A program made the translations under genes and the position numbers. Of a stretch of 10,862 nt of DNA, positions 1-7,308 are shown piece after piece (position 1 is the first letter of the stretch; every line of letters begins with the position of its first letter). The stretch lies in NCBI GenBank assembly GCA_007122045.1, contig SKJM01000631.1, positions 1-10,862 of the forward strand. The letters are read 5' to 3'. Below the pieces are notes generated by a model. It searched no databases. It was not told the DNA's origin and saw only the letters and a program-made list of their open reading frames with translations. The DNA comes from Planctomycetales bacterium. Lineage in GTDB: Bacteria; Planctomycetota; Planctomycetia; Pirellulales; Thermoguttaceae.

Positions 1-1252
1 ATTGGAACGGCTGGCTCTTGGCCGAGTAGTAGCTGTGCATCGAGTGCCCGGCCTCGTGGGCGAGGGTGAACACGTGTTCGAGCACGTCGGGCTGGTAGTT
101 CATGAGGATGTACGGGTCGCCGTCGAAGGAGCCTGCGCTGAAGGCCCCGCTCTGCTTGCCGCGGTTCTCGTAGCGGTCGCACCAGCGGCCCAAGAGCCCC
201 TGCTCCAGCACGCCGCCGTATTCGCTGCCAAGCGGCTCGAGCGCTTCGAGGACCACGCGCACCGCCTCGTTCCAGGTGTGCCGAGTCTGCAGGTCGGCCA
301 GGATGGGTACGTAGGTGTCGTAATGGTGGATGTCGCGCAGCCGCATCTTGCGGCGCCGCACGTCGTGGTAGCGGTGCACCGCCGGCAGGTGGCGGTGCAC
401 CGATTCGATCAGGTTGTCGTACACGGCCACCGGCACGTGGTCGGGGAACAGCCCGGCCTCCAGCGCGCTGGGGTAGTTGCGCGCCCGGGCGTAGTACACG
501 TCGCGCTGCATCGAGCCGCTCAGGGCCGCGGCCAGCGAGTGCCGGTGCGCCGTGTACTGCGCGTAGTATTGTCTGAAGGCGGCGCGCCGCACGGCCCGTT
601 TGGGCGAATGGAGCAGCTTCGAGAACGTGCTGTGGGTCAGTTCGAGCCGCTCGCCGCGCTCATTCTTGACGGTGCCGAAACGCATGTCGGCGTCGTTCAG
701 TTGCCGGAACACCTGCCCGGCCGCCTGGGCCATTTCGGTCTGCATGGCCAGCAGCCGCTCCTCCTTCTTGCCGAGCGTGTGCGGCTTGTAGCGGAGCAGC
801 CGTTCCAGCAGGGTGCGGTACGGCCGCAGGGCCCTGTGTTCGAGGTACTCGCGCAGTTGGACGGCAGGGATGGCGAGGATTTCGGGCCGGATGAAGCTGG
901 CCGCCTCGGCCGCCCGGCCGGCTATGTTGATGTACCGCCCCTGCATGCGCTGGTAGGCCGAGTTGGTCTGGTCCTCGGCCGCTTTCAGGTAGGCATACAC
1001 GCCCAGCCGCTCGGCGGCGCGCTCGAAGGCGGTGTCGAACTTCAGGCACGCGGCCAGGGCGTCGGGGCCGTCGCGCAGCGTGCCGCGAAAACGCTCGTAG
1101 CCGGCAACCTGTTTCTGCCACTTCCGGAAGGCCCGCTCCCAGGCCTCGTCGTTGGGGAAAAGGCTGGCCAGGTCCCAGGTGTCGGAAGGGTTGATTTGGT
1201 CGCGCGAGGGGGGTTGCTTCGTTTGCTTCATGGTGGATTCGATAGGTTGCAT
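1..1252 (-). CDS. pepF: Oligoendopeptidase F (M3 metallopeptidase), C-terminus cut off by window edge
   Basis: Zinc metallopeptidase of the M3B (PepF) family, expected to cleave short peptides in the cytoplasm. The minus frame is open from the window edge to about position 1252. The zinc-binding HEAGHSMH motif is read at positions 58-35, with the first metal-ligand His at residue 399 (numbered from the ATG at 1252) and Glu following it. The N-terminal part has the family's PSDTWDLASLFP opening, and LLRYKPHTLGKKEE and NYPSALEAGLFPD are also typical. The family is about 600 residues long, so the third zinc ligand and roughly 180 residues lie outside the window. Two in-frame ATGs are possible, at 1252 and 1231; neither has a well-placed Shine-Dalgarno sequence, and the longer one was taken. 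It begins 25 nt after the fabH stop, so co-transcription with fabH is likely. Family assignment is firm, start uncertain. Confidence 0.9.
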   Translation of the reverse strand, partial: MQPIESTMKQTKQPPSRDQINPSDTWDLASLFPNDEAWERAFRKWQKQVAGYERFRGTLRDGPDALAACLKFDTAFERAAERLGVYAYLKAAEDQTNSAYQRMQGRYINIAGRAAEAASFIRPEILAIPAVQLREYLEHRALRPYRTLLERLLRYKPHTLGKKEERLLAMQTEMAQAAGQVFRQLNDADMRFGTVKNERGERLELTHSTFSKLLHSPKRAVRRAAFRQYYAQYTAHRHSLAAALSGSMQRDVYYARARNYPSALEAGLFPDHVPVAVYDNLIESVHRHLPAVHRYHDVRRRKMRLRDIHHYDTYVPILADLQTRHTWNEAVRVVLEALEPLGSEYGGVLEQGLLGRWCDRYENRGKQSGAFSAGSFDGDPYILMNYQPDVLEHVFTLAHEAGHSMHSYYSAKSQPFQ

Positions 1253-1277
1253 CCCGCGCGGCTCGTGGAACCTTCTG

Positions 1278-2324
1278 TTACCATCGCATCAGGGCGGTGC
1301 CCCAGGTGAGCCCGCCGCCAAATCCGCTGAACAGGACCAGGTCGCCGCGCTGGAGGCGCCCTTGCCGGTGGGCCTCGTCGAGCGCGAGCGGGATGCTGGC
1401 CGAGGACGTGTTGCCGTAGCGCTGCAAGTTATTGAACACGCGGGCGGGGTCGATTCCCATGTCGTTGACCGCGGAATTGATGATCCGCAGGTTGGCCTGG
1501 TGGAAGATGAACAGGTCGACCTGTTCGAGGGTAACCTCGGCGGCTTCGAGCACCTCGTGGCAGGTTTCGCGGAGCATCCGCACCACCCACTTGAAGATGG
1601 GCCGCCCTTCCATTCGCAGGAAATGCCGGCCATTGCCCTCCGGGTGGTGGGCGAACGGCTCGCGCGAGCCTCCCATGGGCCGGTACAGCAACGCGGCGCC
1701 GGAACCGTCGGAACCGACGGCGTAGGAAAGCAATCCCTGGTCGTCGTTGCCCGAAGCCAGCAGGACGGCGCCGGCCCCGTCGCCGAACAGGGGGTAGGTC
1801 CGCTCGTCGGCCGGATCGACCACGCGGGAGGTGCAATCGGCGCCGAGGACCAGCGCCAGCCGGCTGCATCCGGTGGCGACGTACTGCATGCCGGTAATCA
1901 TGGAGAAAATGAAACTGGCGCAGGCGGCCTGCAGGTCGATAGCGGGGGCCGCTACCCCCAAACGATCCTGGATCAGGCACGCGGTGGCGGGCATAAGCAG
2001 ATCGGGGGTAAAGGTGCCCAGCAGGATCAGGTCGATGTGGTCGCGGTCGACCCCGGCGGCCTCGATGCACCGCTCGGCCGCCTCGACGGCCAAGTCGCTG
2101 GTGGCCATCCCATTGGGGGCATGACGCCGCTCGACAATGCCGGTGCGCTGGAGGATCCAATCGGCGTCGTAGCCCAACGCGGCCAGGTCCTCGTTGCGTA
2201 CCCGGTTCTCCGGGACCGCGCTGCCGATGCCGATGGCCTGCACGCCCGTCAGCCGCCCAATTCGGGAGCGCTTCGTTTTCGCAAGGCGTTCGTCGGATCT
2301 GGGCAGTTCACTGGGGATCGTCAC
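1278..2324 (-). CDS. fabH: 3-oxoacyl-[acyl-carrier-protein] synthase III
   Basis: Condenses acetyl-CoA with malonyl-ACP to start type II fatty-acid synthesis in the cytoplasm. The 348-residue thiolase-fold protein carries the whole KAS III triad: Cys135 in LQAACASFIF, His275 in FIFHQANLRI and Asn305 in RYGNTSSAS. The GDGAGAVLL loop (181-189) and the C-terminal FSGFGGGLTWG are also typical. The start is a GTG at 2324 with AGGGAG 9 nt upstream. This gives about 26 residues before the usual FabH beginning (VQAIGIGSAVPEN), somewhat longer than the ~320-residue family norm, so a later GTG at Val28 is a weaker alternative. It lies 126 nt downstream of the DUF1559 gene and 25 nt before pepF. Related KAS III-like enzymes in secondary metabolism cannot be wholly excluded, but the triad and length fit housekeeping FabH. 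Confidence 0.93.
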   Translation of the reverse strand: MTIPSELPRSDERLAKTKRSRIGRLTGVQAIGIGSAVPENRVRNEDLAALGYDADWILQRTGIVERRHAPNGMATSDLAVEAAERCIEAAGVDRDHIDLILLGTFTPDLLMPATACLIQDRLGVAAPAIDLQAACASFIFSMITGMQYVATGCSRLALVLGADCTSRVVDPADERTYPLFGDGAGAVLLASGNDDQGLLSYAVGSDGSGAALLYRPMGGSREPFAHHPEGNGRHFLRMEGRPIFKWVVRMLRETCHEVLEAAEVTLEQVDLFIFHQANLRIINSAVNDMGIDPARVFNNLQRYGNTSSASIPLALDEAHRQGRLQRGDLVLFSGFGGGLTWGTALMRW

Positions 2325-2450
2325 GGTGGCGGGCTCCCTGAAGGGGGGTGGCGCGGTTGGGGGCGGCGTTGCGGGTGCGGTACAGTGTCAAGATACGGCC
2401 CAAACCGCTTCGTTGCAACCCCTGTTAGGGAGTTCGAAGAGGTCCGAGCG

Positions 2451-3548
2451 TCAGAAGGCCGAGGCCGGAATCGGCTCGCCGGAGGCCGACAGGTTCAGCC
2501 GATCCCAGACCGAGGCGTAACTGATCGACCGGCTGGTCTCGATGCTGTCCCTGATCCAGTGGACGCTTCCGTCGGCAAAGCAGGTGAAAACCCCGCCCGG
2601 ATGGGCGCTGCGGGGGCCGGCTTGGCGGTTCGGGTGCGTTGAGGTGCCTTGAAAGCACGTCATTCGCTCGCGGAGGAGGAATTCCTCGCCGACCGCATCG
2701 TACACCTCCCGGCATCCGGCGGTGTCGTCGGAGTTGGGAAGGATGCTGTTCGGGCCGGCGACGTCGCCCCCGTAGCCGTGGGCCCAGCAGGCACTGGGGC
2801 CCGCCCCCGACATGGCCCAGGTGCCGCGGACGTCGTGCGCCACCACGCCCGCGCGAAGCTCCAAGAGCAGGATGGTGTTACTGGTGCCGTCGCGGATTTC
2901 GCCGACCGTGGAGGAGGCATTGGCGCCCATGACGCCGCGCACGCGGCGGTCGGGCCAGGCCGTCAGCCTCGCCGCACAGCCGACGCCCCCGAAGCCGTAA
3001 TCGTTGCAGTGGATGGCGTCCGACTGGAAGCCCAGCGCCCCGTTCGCCCCGTAGTTCCCCCGCCCCCAGTTGGGGCCGTGGTTGCTCGTCTGCGAGCTGC
3101 CCGGCTGCCCGCTGTAAAGCGTGCGGTTGTTCGGGTCGCTCGGGCACATCATGACCGGAAGCTGCGTGGAGCGGGGGAGTTCGTTGTCGGCGTGGTTGAT
3201 CGGCAACGACAAATCGAACGCGTCGTACAGTGCCTGCTGCTCCACAAATGGCAGCACCATAATGACCCAATTCTCACGCAGGTTGTTCTGGTTCTGCATC
3301 CGCATGCTGTTCGCGGCCATGCCGGGCTTCAAGTCGACCCAATGCGAGGCCGGTGGGAATACCCCGTAGGTGCTCTCGTAATTCAGGGCCGCCAGCCCCA
3401 ACTGCTTCAGGTTGTTCTGGCATTGCAGTCGCCGGGCCGCCTCGCGGGCGCTTTGCACGGCGGGCAGCAGCAGCGCAATGAGAATGCCGATGATCGCGAT
3501 GACCACCAGCAGTTCGACCAGCGTAAAACCGTTGCCGCGGGCTTTCAT
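2451..3548 (-). CDS. DUF1559 family protein with prepilin-type N-terminal methylation signal
   Basis: A 365-residue planctomycete pseudopilin-like protein. The N-terminus shows a type IV prepilin signal: short basic leader MKARGNG, cleavage expected after Gly7, Phe8 as mature +1, Glu12 at mature +5, then a hydrophobic helix to about residue 29. The motif ARRLQCQNNLKQLGLAALNY follows directly, as in most DUF1559 proteins. The C-terminus has the H-x9-DG signature (HPGGVFTCFADG) near residues 320-331. Start at ATG 3548 is supported by AAGGAG 7 nt upstream; a longer open frame to 3641 lacks such a site and would bury the prepilin signal. It sits 16 nt after the lipoprotein gene, so the two are probably one transcript. 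It is presumably membrane anchored and exported by a type II/IV-pilus-like system; the exact role of this abundant family is unknown. Confidence 0.95.
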   Translation of the reverse strand: MKARGNGFTLVELLVVIAIIGILIALLLPAVQSAREAARRLQCQNNLKQLGLAALNYESTYGVFPPASHWVDLKPGMAANSMRMQNQNNLRENWVIMVLPFVEQQALYDAFDLSLPINHADNELPRSTQLPVMMCPSDPNNRTLYSGQPGSSQTSNHGPNWGRGNYGANGALGFQSDAIHCNDYGFGGVGCAARLTAWPDRRVRGVMGANASSTVGEIRDGTSNTILLLELRAGVVAHDVRGTWAMSGAGPSACWAHGYGGDVAGPNSILPNSDDTAGCREVYDAVGEEFLLRERMTCFQGTSTHPNRQAGPRSAHPGGVFTCFADGSVHWIRDSIETSRSISYASVWDRLNLSASGEPIPASAF

Positions 3549-3564
3549 GTCCGTTCTCCTTGTG

Positions 3565-4023
3565 TTACGGGAGCTTGGGGACCTGCAAATGGAACGTCCG
3601 CTCGCTGCCGACCTCGATCCGTAGCGGCGTCGTGGCGGCATCGCTGTACTCGCGTGGGAAATAAGTGTAGACGGGCGCGCCGGTCTCGCCCAGCGCCTCG
3701 ATCACTACTTTGTGCTCGCCGGCAATCGCGCCGTCGCCCGGCGCATACGTTGTCACCCGGCGGAACGTGCCGTCGGCCACGTTCACTTCGGCGAAGCCGC
3801 GCCGCGGGGTGGTTCTCGAGTCGACGCTTTCCACCTGCGGCTCGAAGTAGACGAACAGGGCGGGAGCGGGAATCAGCGACCCGTCGTCGTAGGTCACCTT
3901 GCCGCGGATGCGCACGGTCCCGTAAGGTTCCCGCCCGCAACCGGCTGAAATGGCTGCCAGGAGGCCCAGGGCGGCCGCCCAAGTCCATCGCCCGCCCAAC
4001 AAACCTTTGGGGAAACCATGCAT
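3565..4023 (-). CDS. Small lipoprotein, carboxypeptidase-regulatory-like beta-sandwich domain
   Basis: A 152-residue predicted lipoprotein. Residues 13-28 form a hydrophobic signal segment ending in the lipobox-like ISAG followed by Cys29, the expected lipidated residue. The mature part reads as one beta-sandwich (VRIRGKVTYDDG, VADGTFRRVTTYAPGDG, GEHKVVIEAL, TTPLRIEV), the pattern of transthyretin-like/carboxypeptidase-regulatory-like proteins that Planctomycetes encode next to DUF1559 genes. Start ATG 4023 is preceded by GAGG about 7 nt upstream. It is first in the unit with DUF1559, so the pair probably acts together at the cell envelope; a specific function is not known. It probably has its own promoter at 4098-4126. 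Confidence 0.85.
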   Translation of the reverse strand: MHGFPKGLLGGRWTWAAALGLLAAISAGCGREPYGTVRIRGKVTYDDGSLIPAPALFVYFEPQVESVDSRTTPRRGFAEVNVADGTFRRVTTYAPGDGAIAGEHKVVIEALGETGAPVYTYFPREYSDAATTPLRIEVGSERTFHLQVPKLP

Positions 4024-4097
4024 GGGAAACCCTCAGTTCATCGCGTCACCATCGGGGCCCGGCGGGAAGAAAGCCGGGATCAGGAGCCAACCTGCTT

Positions 4098-4126
4098 ATT
4101 CTATAGGCGCCGGGGGACAAACACAA
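4098..4126 (-). promoter_or_regulatory. Candidate sigma70-type promoter for the lipoprotein-DUF1559 unit
   Basis: On the minus strand TTGTGT (4126-4121) is separated by exactly 17 nt from TAGAAT (4103-4098). The -10 matches the consensus at 5 of 6 positions and the -35 is weak. Transcription would begin near 4091, leaving a leader of about 70 nt. The same TAGAAT -10 with a 17-nt spacer occurs upstream of the kinase gene. Inferred from sequence only. Confidence 0.4.
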
Positions 4127-4457
4127 CCGGGGCGGAATAGACGGAAAGGCGGACGGCTTTGGGGTTCGTTGGTGGAGGCTATTCGCAAGCAGTTCAACGT
4201 CTGGGGTATTTGGGCGGACGGCACGACGCAACGCCTCTGCTACGTTGGACAGCATGGCGAAGGATGACCGCCACTTTGGAGTAGAATCAAAACAGCTTGC
4301 AGGGGGGTATGCGCCCGGCAGGAGAGCCGATACACTGGGTGTATTGGCGTTTCCACCGTTGCTTACCTGCTGGAGGGAACTCGGCCAAGGGCCGGGCGCC
4401 GGACCGAGGGATACTGCCTCGCCGCCGGGCCGGCCTGTTGCCGGAGTCCGATGAACG
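4127..4457. other. Divergent intergenic region between the lipoprotein and NRDE genes
   Basis: Together with the promoter and leader at 4024-4126 this makes a 434-nt gap between divergent genes. Short open frames here show no recognisable protein and no convincing ribosome site. It holds an isolated TAGAAT on the plus strand at 4282-4287 without a -35 at the right distance, and a 23-bp imperfect dyad at 4326-4348 listed separately. No RNA gene was recognised. Confidence 0.5.
4326..4348. repeat. 23-bp inverted repeat, possible operator upstream of the NRDE gene
   Basis: The core ATACAC-TGG-GTGTAT is a perfect 6-bp dyad with a 3-nt centre. The symmetry extends outward through GCC/GGC with a single mismatch, giving 10-bp arms. 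It lies about 110 nt upstream of the NRDE start. The size and near-perfect symmetry resemble a binding site for a dimeric regulator, but no regulator is identified. Confidence 0.35.
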
Positions 4458-5492
4458 ATGTGCATCATGGCCATACTGTACAAGACGGCTCGCGACACCC
4501 CCATTTTGCTGGCGTCGAATCGCGAGGAACGGTTCGCCCGGCCCTCGTTGTCGCCGAGGATCCAGTCGGGTTCGCCGCGGGTGATCTGCGGCATCGACCG
4601 CGAGGCGGGCGGAACGTGGTTCGGCATGAACCAGTACGGCACGGTGGCCACGGTCACGAATCGCCGGAAGACCCTCGTTCCGGCGGAGCCGCGGTCGCGC
4701 GGGCTGCTATGCCGCGAATTGCTCAACTTCCGTCAGGCGAAGGATGCCGCCCAATATGCCGCCGACCAACTCGCCACCGGTTCATACGCCGGGGCGAACT
4801 ACGTGTGCCTCGACGCCAATTACGGGGCGGTCGTCTACGGCGGCGACCAAATCGCCATCGTCGAACTCGAACCCGGCCTGCACACCCTCAGCGGGGGCAA
4901 CCTGAACGACCCGAACGACCCGCGGCAGGAGTTCGTCCGCCGGTCCATGAGCCTACACCGGCTCGATTCATCGGTAATGTTTCTGGCCGTGGCGAGCCGC
5001 ACGTTTTCGCGCAGCCACGACATTGCCGGCGAGCGGGGCATGGTGCTGACCGGCCGCGAGTACGGCACCGTTTCGTCGTGTCTGCTTTCGCTGCCGCGCC
5101 GGCTTCAGCAGGCCATCCTGCAGCATGCCCCCGGCCCCCCTTCAGAAACTCCTTACGAAGACCTCTCGGCCTTGCTGCGGCAAGTGCTCTCCACCGAGCG
5201 GAGCCGGCAGCGTGCCAAGGAGGAGCGCGAGAAGGCAGCCAAGGCCGAGCCCGAGGGGAAGTCTGCCGAGCAAGGTGGCTCGGCCGAGGCAAGCAGTGCC
5301 GCCAAGGCAGTGAAGGCCGCGTCGGGTAGCAAGAACGCGAAGGACGGCAACGCCAGCGCCACGAGTGAAAAGAGCGGCACGAAGAGCAATTCGCCCAAGA
5401 AGAAGCCCAAGCCCCCTGCCTCGGCGCCAAGAGCCGGCAAGCCCCCTGCGGACGCCAAGAAAAAAAACCACAAAGTGCGAAAGAAAAAATGA
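4458..5492 (+). CDS. NRDE/TANGO2-family protein with Lys/Ala-rich C-terminal tail
   Basis: A 344-residue protein of the NRDE family (Pfam NRDE, formerly DUF833; eukaryotic relative TANGO2), predicted to have an N-terminal-nucleophile hydrolase-like fold. Its N-terminus is MCI, so removal of Met would expose Cys2 as the candidate nucleophile. The family's name motif appears as ASNREERFARPS (19-30), with NREE replacing NRDE. GGTWFGMNQYGTVATVTNRR (51-70) and the GNLND stretch near residue 148 are also typical. The recognisable domain ends near residue 245. Residues 247-344 are low-complexity, rich in Lys, Ala, Ser and Pro and strongly basic at the end (VRKKK). Start ATG 4458 is favoured because Cys must be residue 2; a GGAG about 11 nt upstream is a weak ribosome site. 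It converges on lexA with 26 nt between stop codons. Substrate unknown. Confidence 0.88.
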   Translation: MCIMAILYKTARDTPILLASNREERFARPSLSPRIQSGSPRVICGIDREAGGTWFGMNQYGTVATVTNRRKTLVPAEPRSRGLLCRELLNFRQAKDAAQYAADQLATGSYAGANYVCLDANYGAVVYGGDQIAIVELEPGLHTLSGGNLNDPNDPRQEFVRRSMSLHRLDSSVMFLAVASRTFSRSHDIAGERGMVLTGREYGTVSSCLLSLPRRLQQAILQHAPGPPSETPYEDLSALLRQVLSTERSRQRAKEEREKAAKAEPEGKSAEQGGSAEASSAAKAVKAASGSKNAKDGNASATSEKSGTKSNSPKKKPKPPASAPRAGKPPADAKKKNHKVRKKK

Positions 5493-5514
5493 CGCCGGCG
5501 GCCGCGGAGCCGGC
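5484..5514 (-). terminator. Intrinsic terminator of lexA
   Basis: Just past the lexA stop, the minus strand has perfect 6-bp arms GCCGGC (5514-5509) and GCCGGC (5499-5494) around a 9-nt loop. Four nucleotides later comes a run of six T (5489-5484). The T run is the complement of the last Lys codons of the convergent NRDE gene. A GC-rich stem plus U tract is the standard intrinsic terminator layout. Confidence 0.6.
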
Positions 5515-5518
5515 CGTG

Positions 5519-6127
5519 TCAAGCGACTTTTCGCACCACGCCCACCACCACGCCCAGCACGCGCGCGTTCTTCACATAAATGGGTTTCATGCGCTTGTTG
5601 GCCGGCTCCAGGCGAATCCGGTTGCGTTCCGGGTACCAGCGTTTCAGCGTCGCTTCGTTCTCGTCGGTCACGGCCACGACGATCTGCCCTTTCGAGGCGG
5701 TCGGCTGGCGGCGGACGACCACGTAATCGCCGTCGGCAATCTGATCGTCGATCATCGAATCGCCCGACACTTCCAGCGCAAACAAGTCGTGGTCGGCCCC
5801 GTCGAACAGCGCGCCGAAGTCGACCCGCTCCCGCTGCTCGACCGCCTCGTGCAGCACGCCGGCCGCAATGCGGCCGGCCAGCGGCAGGCTGCGGTCGTGG
5901 GCCGGCTCGGTGGCAAGCTGGATCGCCCGCGACATGTTCGCCTCCCGCCGGATGAACCCCTTCCTTTCCAGGGCCTTCAGGTGGCACATTACCCCGTTGG
6001 GCGAGTTGATGCCGAACTGGGCCCCGATTTCGCGAACCGTGGGCCCGTAGCCGCGGGCGCGAATGCGCTGCCGAATGAAGCTATAGACTTCACTCTGCCG
6101 GGGGGTAAGACTTTCGAATGGTTCCAT
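5519..6127 (-). CDS. lexA: LexA repressor, SOS regulator
   Basis: A 202-residue transcriptional repressor of the DNA-damage response that self-cleaves when stimulated by RecA. Residues 1-70 form the winged helix-turn-helix (LTPRQSEVYSFIRQRI, TVREIGAQFGI, SPNGVMCHLKALERKGFI). The S24 peptidase domain follows: cleavage site Ala89-Gly90 in LAGRIAAG, nucleophile Ser124 in SGDSM, and Lys162 in ATLKRW, so both catalytic residues are present. Start ATG 6127 has GAGG 8 nt upstream and begins MEPFESLTPRQ, as LexA proteins do; an in-frame GTG at 6160 would add 11 residues but has no clear ribosome site. Its promoter region carries a dyad suited to autoregulation. The preceding accA gene on the same strand ends 106 nt upstream, so read-through is possible. 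Confidence 0.97.
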   Translation of the reverse strand: MEPFESLTPRQSEVYSFIRQRIRARGYGPTVREIGAQFGINSPNGVMCHLKALERKGFIRREANMSRAIQLATEPAHDRSLPLAGRIAAGVLHEAVEQRERVDFGALFDGADHDLFALEVSGDSMIDDQIADGDYVVVRRQPTASKGQIVVAVTDENEATLKRWYPERNRIRLEPANKRMKPIYVKNARVLGVVVGVVRKVA

Positions 6128-6184
6128 GGCACTGCCCTCGCTGATGACGTTCACCGGCACGCACCGCCGCGTGCCCTATATACA

Positions 6185-6214
6185 ATCGTACAATATACGG
6201 CTGTACACAGTCAA
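6185..6214 (-). promoter_or_regulatory. lexA promoter with candidate LexA operator
   Basis: Minus strand TTGACT (6214-6209) and TACGAT (6190-6185) are separated by 18 nt and form a plausible sigma70 promoter. Overlapping it at 6188-6206 is a dyad GTACA-N9-TGTAC (19 bp). TACAAT is also repeated with an 8-nt period (plus strand 6181 and 6189). LexA usually represses its own gene through such a dyad. The motif differs from the E. coli CTG-N10-CAG and the Gram-positive GAAC-N4-GTTC boxes, so its role is inferred only. Confidence 0.4.
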
Positions 6215-6233
6215 GGGGGGTGCCCGGCAAGGG

Positions 6234-7283
6234 TTACCCAGCGCGGACCGCCAGGAGGGCCTCGGGCGTGGCCGGCGCCGGCCCGCCGGCGGCTTCCGCG
6301 GCGGGGGCGCCGTGCAGTCGGCCGCCTTCCAGGAAGACCCCCATACGGCGGAACTTCCGGTAGCGCTGTTCCAGCAACTCGGGCACCGGCACGGCCGCCA
6401 ACTCGCGCAGCGCGTTGCGCAAGAACTGCTTCAACAAACTGGCCATCCGATGGTGGTTGCGGTGCGCGCCGCCGAGCGGCTCGCGAACGATCTCGTCGAT
6501 CACCCCGAAGCGCCTCAGATCGGCGGCCGTCATTTTCAGCGCCTCGGCCGCCTGCTCTTTGAAGGTATGGCTCTTCCACAAGATGCCGGCGCAGCCTTCG
6601 GGGCTGATGACCGAATAGTAGCCGTGTTCGAGCATCGCCACGCGGTCGCCCACCCCAATGCCCAGGGCGCCGCCGGAGCCCCCTTCGCCAATGACCACGC
6701 AGACGATCGGCGTGGGAAGGCGCGACATGGCGAACATCGACTCGGCAATCACCTGGGCCTGCCCGCGCTCCTCGGCCCCGATGCCGGGATACGCGCCGGG
6801 CGTGTCGATCAGGCAGACGACCGGCATGTGGAACTTGGCGGCCATGCGCATCTTGGCCATGGCCTTACGGTAGCCTTCGGGGTGGGCGCAGCCGAAATAG
6901 CAGGCGTTGCGCTCCTTGAGGGTCTTGCCTTTCTGGTGGCCCACCACCATCACCCGGTGGGTGTCGAGCCGGGCCCAACCGGTTCGGAGGGCCCGGTCGT
7001 CGCCGAAAAACTTGTCGCCGTGCAGCTCGGTGAAATCCTCGAAGACCAATTCGAGGTAGTCGGTGGTCATGGGGCGGTCGGGATGCCGGGCCACCTCGAC
7101 GGTTTCCCAAGGCTTCAGCCGGCTGAAAATGCGCTTCTTCAACTCGGTCAGTTCGCGCCGCAGGCGGAACACTTCGTTGCGAATCTCGGGGGTCTGCGGA
7201 GTCTTATGGTCGAGCTTTTCGAGCCGGGCCTCCAGCTCGTAAATCGGTCGCTCGAACGCGAGGCGATGTTCGTTGGCGGACAT
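6234..7283 (-). CDS. accA: Acetyl-CoA carboxylase carboxyltransferase subunit alpha
   Basis: The alpha subunit of the carboxyltransferase that moves CO2 from biotin-BCCP to acetyl-CoA to make malonyl-CoA, the first committed step of fatty-acid synthesis; it pairs with AccD in the cytoplasm. The 349-residue protein has the family's N-terminal helical hairpin (about 11-53) and the DRPMTTDYLELVFEDFTELHGD block (69-90). The crotonase-like core includes LIDTPGAYPGIGAEERGQ (158-175), the oxyanion-hole glycines in GEGGSGGA (199-206) and SPEGCAGILWK (227-237). It is about 30 residues longer than E. coli AccA (319) because of an Ala/Pro/Gly-rich tail from about residue 325. Start ATG 7283 agrees with the family N-terminus although the ribosome site is weak. 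It begins 25 nt after the kinase gene on the same strand. Confidence 0.96.
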   Translation of the reverse strand: MSANEHRLAFERPIYELEARLEKLDHKTPQTPEIRNEVFRLRRELTELKKRIFSRLKPWETVEVARHPDRPMTTDYLELVFEDFTELHGDKFFGDDRALRTGWARLDTHRVMVVGHQKGKTLKERNACYFGCAHPEGYRKAMAKMRMAAKFHMPVVCLIDTPGAYPGIGAEERGQAQVIAESMFAMSRLPTPIVCVVIGEGGSGGALGIGVGDRVAMLEHGYYSVISPEGCAGILWKSHTFKEQAAEALKMTAADLRRFGVIDEIVREPLGGAHRNHHRMASLLKQFLRNALRELAAVPVPELLEQRYRKFRRMGVFLEGGRLHGAPAAEAAGGPAPATPEALLAVRAG

Positions 7284-7308
7284 GATGGAAACGGGGCGTC
7301 TCTCGGGG

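Noticed and set aside
2..1309. Long plus-strand open frame of 435 codons
   Set aside because: It is antisense to pepF, whose minus frame carries the HEAGHSMH zinc motif; the plus translation is Val/Gln/Arg-rich filler typical of GC-rich shadow frames.
2363..2391. Perfect TTGACA (minus strand, 2391-2386) upstream of fabH as a promoter
   Set aside because: No acceptable -10 at 16-18 nt; the downstream sequence is GC only.
1152..2642. Plus-strand open frame of 496 codons
   Set aside because: Antisense to fabH, which has a complete Cys-His-Asn triad; no recognisable domain in the plus frame.
2649..4106. Plus-strand open frame of 485 codons
   Set aside because: Antisense to the DUF1559 and lipoprotein genes, both of which have clear signals and ribosome sites.
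4046..4726. Minus-strand 226-codon frame spanning the divergent gap
   Set aside because: Overlaps the start of the NRDE gene and the predicted lipoprotein promoter; no recognisable domain or ribosome site.
5458..5468. A-run in the NRDE tail as a programmed slippage site
   Set aside because: Both alternative outcomes would change only the last residues of a low-complexity tail; nothing suggests selection for slippage.
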